Of a stretch of DNA of 64,000 bases, positions 55,264 to 64,000 are shown one piece after another. The translations under genes were made by a program, and so were the position numbers. The notes under the pieces were generated by a model. That model saw only the letters and a program-made list of their open reading frames with translations, searched no databases and had not been told where the DNA came from. Source of the stretch: Pleurostoma richardsiae (taxonomy: Eukaryota; Ascomycota; Sordariomycetes; Calosphaeriales; Pleurostomataceae); the NCBI GenBank assembly GCA_030052745.1, contig JANBVO010000023.1, positions 62,001-126,000 of the forward strand, read 5' to 3'. The first letter of the stretch is position 1; each line of letters opens with the position of its first letter.

Positions 55264-58200
55264 GGTGTCGAGTCCTTGCTGCTCTTGTAGGATACCGAAG
55301 ACGGTAAAGGGAGTGAAAAGTTCTAAGGGAAAGAAAGAGCGGAAACTAGAGCTGCGGTATCGACTTCATGGGCGATTATCGTGGTTATCGAGGAACTGTT
55401 GCGGTTGTGGTGAGCAAGGGGCTGAAATGAAAGGCGCGGGTTGAGGAGAGGCTCCTCGAGCGATCGAGCAGTGGCGACTCCGTGAAGGAATGAGGGCCGG
55501 AGATGAAGGAGGGGGTGTTTCCTCACGTCTAGAAAATGAGTAGATGACTTCACGACAGCGACTTTAGAATGTCGGCCGTCGCCTCGAGATAGCAGGCAAA
55601 ATTCTTGCCTTGGTCTCAGGAAGGGACAAAAAGGGTAGTCTTAGATCGAGGTAGGCGGACGGAGAAGGTGAGGAGGGCCGACAAGGGGTGGTTTTCGCGG
55701 CGCTGGTCGGTCGGTCGTCGAGTCGCTTCGCCGGTTGGTAGGGGGGGATATCAATCGCCACCTCTAACCTGCGGCCCGCGTCTAAGCTACAGACAATAGC
55801 CCCCGTCCGAGTTGTTGCTGCCACCTGATCGCGATCTGGCAGCGCTTGTGAGTTGATAGATGAAATGCAGTATCCTGACGGCCAGGCGTGGATGCAGAAG
55901 CCGGACGGGATGGATGGGAGAAGCAGATTTCCAGCCGGCCAGGGAAGGTGTGCCTCAGGCAGAGTGGAACTGAGAGAGAGAGATGTGGATATTGACTGTC
56001 GTTGGGCGACACACTGCAACGAGGTGCACCTTAGCAGAGGGTAGGCTGGAAGTAGTAGGGGGCCAAGAGCACGAAGGAGTGCAACGAAGGTAAGGCGTAG
56101 GGCCGGCTCCCGAATCGTTCGAGCCCGGCCCAGGTTCGAGCTCGCCAAAGGTGGGTGGGCTAATCGGGGAATGTGGCGGGCGCCGGCGTGCTCTGGATGC
56201 TGCCAAGCCTGCTTTTCCGCTGTGCGTGCTGCACTGCTTGACCGGTGCACAGCCAACATGTGGAGGAGAGCGGCACTGTACAATGAGGTACCTGCACACA
56301 GTCACGGCATATGGAGGCCCGGTTCCGGGTTTCTACCTATCGAAGTCTCGAGATGGGATTCTATCTCGAGAATTGGCTTCGTGGTTCGCCGGCACCACCC
56401 TGGAACCTGGTTCATAACGGCCCATACTATTATCATCGTCTCCCTCAACACCACCACCACTGGCTATGCGCGCTTGTGCCCGACGAGTGTACACGCTCTC
56501 CTCTAGGCACAGTCCGTCCTACCGACGGGAGTTTTGGCGAGGCAGAGGCGCTTGCTGCTTTTTCCACTGTTCCAGCCGCTTTACCTAAGCGGCCTGAGTA
56601 CCTCCTTGTACCTTGTGCTTTCCGTGCCGTTTCCCGACCATCCATCCCTTTGGGACTAGGCCAAAATACGACGTAACCGCTGGATCCGCCAATCGAAGGA
56701 CATGAAACCGCATAGAGCGAGCCAACAAGCGGTGAAGTACCTATACTCTGGCCCCACCTTTCTGATGCAAAGCTCTCTGCCTCTGTCGCTCAGACCACAC
56801 TGTGTACCGCATGTCTGGTAATACCCCATACGGTATGATGATTGAATGCTGATGTTGACCGCCTTGCCGTTTGAGGAAGACATTTTAGGTGGACGCCTTA
56901 TCTCCATCCTCGGCATCATTTGATATGGGAGGATCGATTCCTCCGGGCACCTCACTCGAAGGACAGAGTACTTCAAATGGAACGAGTAGTATAAGGCAGC
57001 AGCATGATGCGAGTCGGTCGATGCAGATCGGAATCCATCAGCTTGTACGTTCATTGTCCGCTATCTGCCCGATCAAACCAGAAAGCACCTCTCGACCAGG
57101 TTAGCAGGGAACAAAGTTACGCTAGCAACGGCGCCAAGATGGATCACATCGAGCATTACGAGGTATGGTACGGATTGCCTCCGTACAGTACAGTACATAC
57201 GAGGCCCAGCAGACTCCTATCTCCTCCGTCCAGGTACCTGGAAAAGCATTTCAAGTGAGAGAAAAAGAGTGTATCAGGGATGGCTGTTATCAGATACCTC
57301 GCTGGTTACCACAGTACATTAGGAGATTGACAATGTGGACTGGACCCCCTCGGCTTTCTGCCAATGAGCAGAGAACACTGCCCAGGGTCCAGAGAGCAAC
57401 CTGGCACCATATGTACCTGCACATATCTCTCCTTTGCCCACCAATCTTCAGGATATTCGCTCTTCCTTCGTCTTGAGTCGTGCTTCTTTCACAGCGCTCT
57501 GACACCGCAGGCGCAAGAAAGTAAGAGTTAAGTCCGTATTGCTTTCTGCACACTATCGAGCATCGTCGCCCAGGAGACCCTGCTAAAGGCAGCCCTGCCG
57601 AGTCAAGCCACTGACGTCAAGTGGTCGCGTGGAGATGCGGGTGTCTCTGAATTTGATATGAGGGTCGCCGCATTCCAGCCATTGAGAATCGGCCAAACCA
57701 CGCGTCGCTACCTAGACAGCCCCGGCTCTACCTACTGGTCAAGAGAAGGCGGCGGCCCTGTGCCCGTGATGGATACGTACGGTGTATCGCTGTAACCCCT
57801 GTATGAGAGGTATCGGTACAAGTCCGCCTCCCTTTCTTGCCCAATCGCCGTATCGAGGGAGGAGAGGGGTTCCTTGGAGGGGTTGATGGCCTCACCTCGC
57901 CATCTTAGCAAACACCAACTATTACCGCGGGGTGCGGGCGACGAGATGCTCCAACCCGGCAGAGGTAGGGACCGGAAGCTCCTGGGATTGGGCAGACGCC
58001 TGCTCCTGGTGTTGGCGAACCAAGGATTAGCATGGCAGAAGACACAGATCTGCGAGAGCCGTGCTGCCACGACTTCAGAACATCCTGGTATCCCGCCTAT
58101 CAGCTCAATTGCCGCGCCACCGCCGTGGCCGCTGCTAATATGAGAGCCGCAAGGAGCCGGCAGAAACAGTTTCGTCTTTCCTCTCCCCTGAAAGCTGAGT

Positions 58201-60013
58201 CAGGTGATCCAGTCGTACAGTATATGCCCGCTATCGAGGTGACGGCCGGCGACAAGGGCAAGACGCCGATTTTCGTCTGCGCTGTCGATCCGAGAGGTTT
58301 TGGAGATGACGCTACCATCAGGGTTTTCTCCTCAGGCCGGCGGACCTATCGACGAAACACGCCATATCGTCCAACCATCTCCTCCTCCTCCTCCTTATGT
58401 ACGACGAGGTGAGAGAGCGGGATCTCCCCTGCGAATTCCACCGCAAGAAGGCAGTGAGTGCTAACTTGGACGGCGACACTTCATTGAAAGCCTTCTGCAG
58501 AGTAGGAGGCCGCCCTATGCCCCGGCCTACAGGGCAAAGGGACGCTCAGCTCCCACAGCTGTGGGCACTAAACATGCCAGCGTGGCGGTCGCCTGGACCC
58601 TGGAATTGCCCTGGAAATGCTGGTCAAAACCCTATGATCCTCATAAAAACGGGTTTCAGGATGCGCGGAGATCCGACCCTGAATCTTATCGATAGCAGGG
58701 ATCATGTCATGGGCGAAAATCTGACCCAGAAACAAATGTCCACATCGGCAGACAAGTGCCCTTCAAGTTCTGGAGCCGAACCTTCATGAGTCGGCGAGAG
58801 TGACGTCGCAAATTTCTTGAGATTCTCAATTCTCTCGACACTGTGAGCCCGGCTGCCGGCATCTTGTCGCGTCTCGGGCTCGCCACGGTTCTCACGCCGT
58901 TCTATTAGCCTGACCCACCAGCCATCGGAGGCTGAGGACTCCGCCAAGCACACGTGAATAGCGCATGTTCGTATACAGGCTGGCAGGATCTCTAGCCTAC
59001 GAAGCACGCCGTCAGGGACACGTTCTCGGGGTCACCGGCGGAGGAGTTGGGGTTTACGGCGGCGTGAAAAACATCCCGTCTCCAGATTTCCTGCTGTGTG
59101 CCTGGTGGAAGACACACCCGTACCTCGTCTCGTCTAGTTGAGTTCGCAGCAACGTTGCTGGGTTTACTTGACGTTCCCGAACGTGTCAGCTGTTGGCTCA
59201 TCACTGACTCGAGGCTCAAAGTCGATGTCATCGCAAGGCCTTCCTGAACGACTGCTGCTCGGTGCCGTTGAGAATCCGATATTCCGGGGTCAACAACCTC
59301 GGCAATACTCCTTACTCCATACTCAGTGATTATTGTCATACATTCATGAGGCGCGAGGTAGAATTCCATTCTTCTTCTCTTGCTCCATTCTAAGTTACGC
59401 CTTCATGAGAGATACATGTGAAGCGCAACGTTGTGCCGTTAGCGAGGATACGAGTGAGCCCCTATCTGGGCAATCGCCTAGGAGAGGGAACCTTCCACTG
59501 GGGGGTTTTGGGGAGACCAGACACACTCTATCCTCCGAGCAGATGGTCTGATTTCTCTCACGGCTCGAGTGAGTCTCTCCAGCCTCGGTGGCCTACTGAC
59601 GACGGCGCGTTCCTGGAAAAAAATAGGGGTCTCGAGATTTCAGAACGGCCCCGGCCCACATCTCCACGTGGTTGGCTCGCATCATGCAATTGTGGACGCC
59701 GCCGCCCGCACAGTCCCGAGTCCCGACTGGGCGGTCGCCTCCCGTCCATCATATCTTAACGGGGATTCCTAGACGGCCGAGGCGCCTTCGCGCTCGTTTT
59801 GCTCTTTTTTTGTCCTCAAGAACAGGCTAAACGCCGCCGACCCGGCTAGTGTACGTAATTACGAGGTCCAAGTGATTCGGCGGACCCTCTTTCTAATTCA
59901 GTCCGTTGGGATCCCCATTCGCACTCCGACTAGTTGATAACGCGGACTCGGGGTGCACAGAAACGGCGCAGCTCCCGTCTCCGCCACGGCATGCCCTTGC
60001 GAATAGGAGCACT
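55264..60013. other. 4.75-kb gene-poor region between NIK1 and the F-box gene
   Basis: The first ~1 kb is probably the NIK1 promoter and leader; it includes a GA dinucleotide run at about 55972-55983. The rest has several chance frames (such as 55564-56283 on the minus strand and 58032-58412 on the plus strand) without domains, codon bias or splice support. Nothing else is recognised. Confidence 0.45.
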
Positions 60014-61355
60014 ATGGGGTTATCAGACCTTCCAGTTGAGCTGGTCGACAGCATAGCTGCGTGTCTCACTGCGCCCGGCGACCTGTCAGCATGGTCCAGG
60101 ACTTCTCGCAAGTTCTATGATGAACTCGAGGACCGTCTCTATTCCTTTATCCTCCTTAGAGATGCCCGAGCGGCAACGGCATTTTCCAACGCGATAGCGG
60201 GCCGCACTTCTCTCGCGCCCCTTGTCAAGACGTTGTATGTCAACGGGGCTCGCAACTTTGGGCAGTCGAAGTCCCCTTGTGTTGAGGTTGTTGAGAATGG
60301 CTTTGCCATCTCCAGGCTGTCGGGCTTGGAAAACCTCTACTTGCATTATCCGGCCGGAGGGGACCAAGACCAACTCATTGATCTGTTTGAACACTTCCCC
60401 AATGGGAGTGCTCTCCCCTCGTTGAAGCAATGTATGTGACGGATGCACCCTGCAAATACGGGATCATGCTGATAAGACCTCGTTCATAGGCTCCATCTTC
60501 ATCTGGGACCAGCGCCATTACAAGTACTACACCAACTGGCACCTTGACAAGTATTGGAAGGTGTTCCTGCACCCGAACCTCCAGGCACTGACGATACATG
60601 ACTCGACGTTCCGGTGGGACATCAGCCAGGGCGACGGACGTGATGCCGACCTCATCCACCAGCTCCGAGGCACCAGCAGCCTGAAGCGCCTGCACCTCTA
60701 CGGCTCGCACATGAGCTTCAGCCTCTTCTGCCACCTGCTGCTCGTCCCGCGCGCCCTCGAGGAGCTCGTGCACGAGGCCCCTTCCTTCGACCCCTGGCTG
60801 GACCGGACCTCCTCCGCCGAGGCCATGCTCGAGCTGCCCGTCTCCGCCCGCCGCTCGCTCCGTCGGCTGACCTTCCTGCACCGCGACCACCCCTTCTTCA
60901 TCCGGTGGACGCCCTTCGAGCGGCTCGAGTACCTGCGCGTCTACGCCCACCACATCCTGCGTGGCAGGCTGCCTGAGGTCGCGCCCAAGCTCGCCGACCT
61001 GCTCCCCCCAACGCTCGAGGTCCTGGCCATCTGCGACGTGAGCTTCTACGACGGCGACCGCGCGGTCCCGGACGCGCTGCTGTACCTCTCGCGGCTGCTG
61101 GGCGAGGCGCCGGAGCACAGGGTCAAGCGGGTCGAGCTTGAGCTGAGCGACCACAGCCACTCCGTTCCCAAGGATGTGTTTGAGAGCTTTGAGGGGATCG
61201 GGGTGCAGCTCACGGCGGACAGGAGGTTCTCGGAGGACCAGTTCCGATGGGGAGGAAAAGTGAGATCGCCTGCTATTTCCTCACATTGTGTTGTTTTACT
61301 AATCTTGTCGCAGGACGATTGGCCTCAAGATCCTCCAATATGGTTGGAAGAGTAG
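60014..61355 (+). CDS. F-box protein
   Basis: Exons 60014-60431, 60490-61259 and 61314-61355 give 409 residues. The N-terminal F-box (about 1-40) reads LSDLPVELVDSIAACLTAPG then LSAWSRTSRKFYD. The rest has leucine-rich-repeat-like segments (SGLENLYLHYP, LQALTIHDSTF, SSLKRLHLYGS, ERLEYLRVYA, LEVLAICDVSF). F-box proteins link substrates to the Skp1-Cul1 ubiquitin ligase; the LRR-like part would bind the target. The substrate is unknown, and this family is highly expanded and divergent in filamentous fungi. The start was set at the ATG immediately before LSDLP; an in-frame extension upstream (from about 59906) lacks family similarity. Exon 1 has lower GC3 than exon 2, where codon bias is very strong. 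Confidence 0.85.
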
Positions 61356-62048
61356 TCGCTTCCTAAACGGCTTCAGATCTTAGTTCCTTGTCAAGTGTTC
61401 AGGCAGTTGAAACATGAAAGTCTGGGTGCATATTACCCCTTCCGCCGCCCTCGAGGATCTTCCTTTTGGACTGGTCTAGCATGGCTATTAGCTCAAGTCT
61501 CGGTCAATCCCTGAGTTCGGAAATGTTTATAGCAAATCCTTGGACCAGGTCGTTCATCCCAGGCATGTCGACGTCACAGGTGAAGCTGGGCGTAGTAACT
61601 CTGTCGAAAAACTTCAAGTAAGCCATTTTAAGGCATCATGAACATGACAGCGTAACATTGCACTGGTAAAACTCTAGACTTTGAGATTGTCACGTCAAGT
61701 GGACAAGGAATAAACACTATCACTCTCATTCTTTGAGTTTTCTATACAAGACCGCGCGGGGATGTAGTAAGACGACATCTGACAGACCAAATAGACTAGA
61801 GCATGATTTACTTCCCTTCCTCCTCTTGCGTTTGCATGGTCTGCATCAACCATACAATGATCACTCCTTGTTTTATATCCGTACGCCCGGGGAATTTACG
61901 TATGCCACAGTCGCTACCACATGAGAAGAGCTGACACTTCTTGATGGGCAACTGTGTTTCTTCGCAGCTATGCTAGTCGCTAGAACTCCCCTCCGCTCAC
62001 GCCCCATGAATTTGCTCCCAGCTACTCCAAACCCCCTAGCTCGAGCCC
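61356..62048. other. Convergent intergenic region F-box gene / aldo-keto reductase gene
   Basis: 3' flanks of both genes. The sequence is AT-richer than its surroundings and carries no supported coding frame. Confidence 0.55.
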
Positions 62049-63232
62049 CTATTTATCCAGCAGCTCCATGCCATGGTGGTGGTACCGCTCGCCCACGACG
62101 GGGAACGACGCCAGCAGCCTCTCGATCTCCGCGACGTCCTCGCCCGACAGCTCGACGAGCCGCGCGTTCTCCCTGACCCGCTCCGGCGACGAGGCGCCCG
62201 GGATGGGGATGATCACGGGCATGCCGGGCCGCCTGCCGAGCGAGACGACCCAGTTGATGGCCACCTGCGCGGGCGTGCAGCCCTTCTTCTCCGCCAGCCG
62301 GGCCACCTCGTCCACGATCCGCAGGTTGGTGGCGAAGTTCTCGGGCTGGAACCGCGGGAGCATGCGCCGGAAGTCACCCTCGGGGATGTCGTCGATGGAG
62401 CGGATCTTGCCGGTCAGGGCGCCACGGCCGAGGGGGGCTGGTGGGTTCCCAGTCTGTCGTCAGCAGCCGCGAGGAAATAGTAAGGCCGAGCATCACTCTC
62501 TCCATCTTCCTGTCAACGAGCACCGCGGAAACTTACCATACGCAAGAATAGGGATCCCCAGCTCCGCACACGCCTCGCAGACGCCGTTCGTCAGCGGCTC
62601 CGTGTTCCACAGCGACAGCTCGACCTCGACGGCCTCGATCTTCGCCACCTTCGCCGCCCTGCGGATCGTCGCCGCCGACACCTCGCTGAGCGCCACGCCG
62701 CCGACCTTCCCCTCGGCCGCCAGGTCCGCGATCGCCTTCACCGTGACCTCGACGGGCACCTCGGGGTCCCTGCGGGCCGGCTCGAACTGGTCGATGGCGC
62801 CCGGCCCGGGCCCGAGCATGCGCAGGCAGTTCTCGGCGCTGCGGCGCACGCCCTCGGGCGAGCCGTCGGGCCTGAAGTTCTCGCCCGTGCAGGCCTTGAC
62901 GTTGAGCAGCACGCGGGCCGCGTCCCCCGGGTGGAGGGCGTAGTACTTGTTCAGCAGGGTGAGCGAGTTGTGGTCGGGCGGGCCGTAGAACTCGCCGGCG
63001 TTCCAGTAGTTGCAGCCCGACTCGAGGGCGGCGCGCATGGCGGCGAAGGCCTGCTCCTCTGACACGGGAGTGCTGTTCCAGGTGAGGCCTGGGGAGGGGG
63101 AGACGCTCTGGTGTTAGCTGGGGTGAAGGACTCGGCAGAGAGTGAGCGGGGGAAGGTTGGAGTGAGAGGAGACTTGCCCAGGAGGCCGAAGCCGATCTCG
63201 CCGACTTGCTCTCCCTGGATTGTGTGAGGCAT
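62049..63232 (-). CDS. Aldo/keto reductase, pyridoxal reductase-like
   Basis: Exons 63178-63232, 62537-63088 and 62049-62437 give 331 residues. The AKR barrel starts VGEIGFGLLGLTWNS. The tetrad region reads NYWNAGEFYGPPDHN: the usual catalytic Asp is Asn while Tyr is kept, as in yeast-type pyridoxal reductases (Plr1). The Lys region is LLNVKACTG, and the usual His position lies in DQFEPARRDPEVP, also Plr1-like. The cofactor-binding end has AYAPLGRGALTGKI and PIPGASSPERVRENARL. Probable reaction: NADPH-dependent reduction of pyridoxal or a related aldehyde in the cytosol; the substrate is inferred from family resemblance. The first intron (63089-63177) has a GC donor (GCAAGT) and the acceptor CCCCAG; the alternative of no splice breaks the frame. 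The second intron is 62438-62536. Confidence 0.9.
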
Positions 63233-64000
63233 CTTGTCGAGCGGTAGTGAGGTCGAGTCTTGAGAGGCGGGAGCTGCAGTTGTGGTTCTCGTTGTCTATT
63301 GTGTCACTTCACCTGGCCCTCTCAACCCTCACTTATATATCCTGAAGCACGACGGCCACTCCCCAGTATAGTTCTCCGCGAGCCCAGAATGATCCTCGAG
63401 ATGACGGACTTAATCGGCCACTGCTTCTTTAAACGCCGGGTATTGGCAATTCCTCCTTGATCCTCCTTGCGTGAGGTCTGTTTCCCTTGGCTGAAAGCAG
63501 TCGTCGTGGGTTGGGGCGCCGGTGGGGGCAGCGGAGCGGCGTCCCGTCCGCCTCTTATCGTGACCCGCTCCGCATCGGCACACGGGCTCTTGTGCCGCCC
63601 GGCAGGCAGGAAAATGCACGATGCGCCATGCGACTAACGCTTTCTTGAGCCTCCGGCAGGTAGGAGGACACGGCCAGGCACTCCGCCCTGACATAGACTT
63701 TCCCCTGCCCTGGGACCTTCGACGCGCCCGAGTTCCGACGTCAAACTTCAGCCAAGAACTAGACGCCGGCGCATCGGCTCAACTAGAGTCTATCTCCGCG
63801 CTCTACATTATGAATCCACGACTAGTCCTCAATGCTTGGGAGAGAAAAAGTGGCTAGAATTTGTCTGTCTTGCCCGGCACAAAGTATGCCTACTTTACTC
63901 GCTGCATTACATCTACCGTGTCCGCAGGACATGCGACAGTCAAACATGGCAAGAACGGCGGCAGCAAACACCCATGGGAGACGGACCATCCTCATGCCTC
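63233..64000. other. Upstream region of the aldo-keto reductase gene, window end
   Basis: Contains the reductase promoter. The frames at 63410-63694 and 63621-63857 show no signature. No further gene can be supported before the window ends. Confidence 0.5.
63333..63339 (-). promoter_or_regulatory. TATA box of the aldo-keto reductase gene
   Basis: Minus-strand TATATAA lies about 100 bases upstream of the start codon at 63232. Confidence 0.5.

Noticed and set aside
58032-58412. 126-codon plus-strand frame
   Set aside because: No domain or intron signals; surrounded by similarly open chance frames.

Overview
The window is nuclear DNA of a filamentous ascomycete, most likely a Sordariomycete. 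The genes are GC-rich with short GT-AG introns (mostly 50-100 bp) and CTAAC/CTGAC-like branch points. A GH7 cellulase, a group III hybrid histidine kinase with six HAMP repeats and typical filamentous-fungal families are present. All coordinates and splice joins were read by eye; each multi-exon model was checked for frame closure and family motifs.

Layout. 1-1.9 kb: a divergent DHHC-type acyltransferase-like membrane protein interrupted by an in-frame TAG. 1.9-7.0 kb: a gene-poor, repeat-bearing stretch whose ~90-bp degenerate repeats share a spaced dyad with that gene, plus weak orphan ORFs with splice-like signals. 7.0-8.8 kb (-): secreted GH7 cellobiohydrolase. 9.8-10.9 kb (+): tandem dihydroneopterin-aldolase-domain protein. 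10.9-11.7 kb (-): GIG1/DUF3605 protein. 14.7-17.0 kb (+): UDP-glucose pyrophosphorylase. 17.7-19.2 kb (-): ING/PHD protein resembling NuA4 Yng2, head to head with 20.4-21.9 kb (+), the class I deacetylase Hos2. 23.8-25.8 kb (+): Fmp42-like transporter. 27.6-31.4 kb (+): WW-domain/PhoD-like phosphatase. 31.8-32.9 kb (-): phosphomannomutase. 33.6-36.6 kb (-): cation/Ca2+ exchanger. 37.2-40.1 kb (+): condensin subunit Brn1. 40.6-42.3 kb (-): unrecognised 135-residue acidic protein with a 20-nt exon. 46.9-49.1 kb (+): SAM-HMG box regulator. 51.1-55.3 kb (-): Nik1/Os-1 histidine kinase. 60.0-61.4 kb (+): F-box protein. 62.0-63.2 kb (-): pyridoxal-reductase-like aldo/keto reductase.

The genes are mostly housekeeping and do not form a biosynthetic cluster. 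Shared themes are sugar-nucleotide supply (Ugp1 and phosphomannomutase feed glucan, trehalose and glycosylation pathways), chromatin (Yng2, Hos2, Brn1, HMG box) and osmotic/ionic homeostasis (Nik1, exchanger). The least ordinary part is the first 6 kb. No transposase, reverse transcriptase, CRISPR array, rRNA or convincing tRNA was seen.
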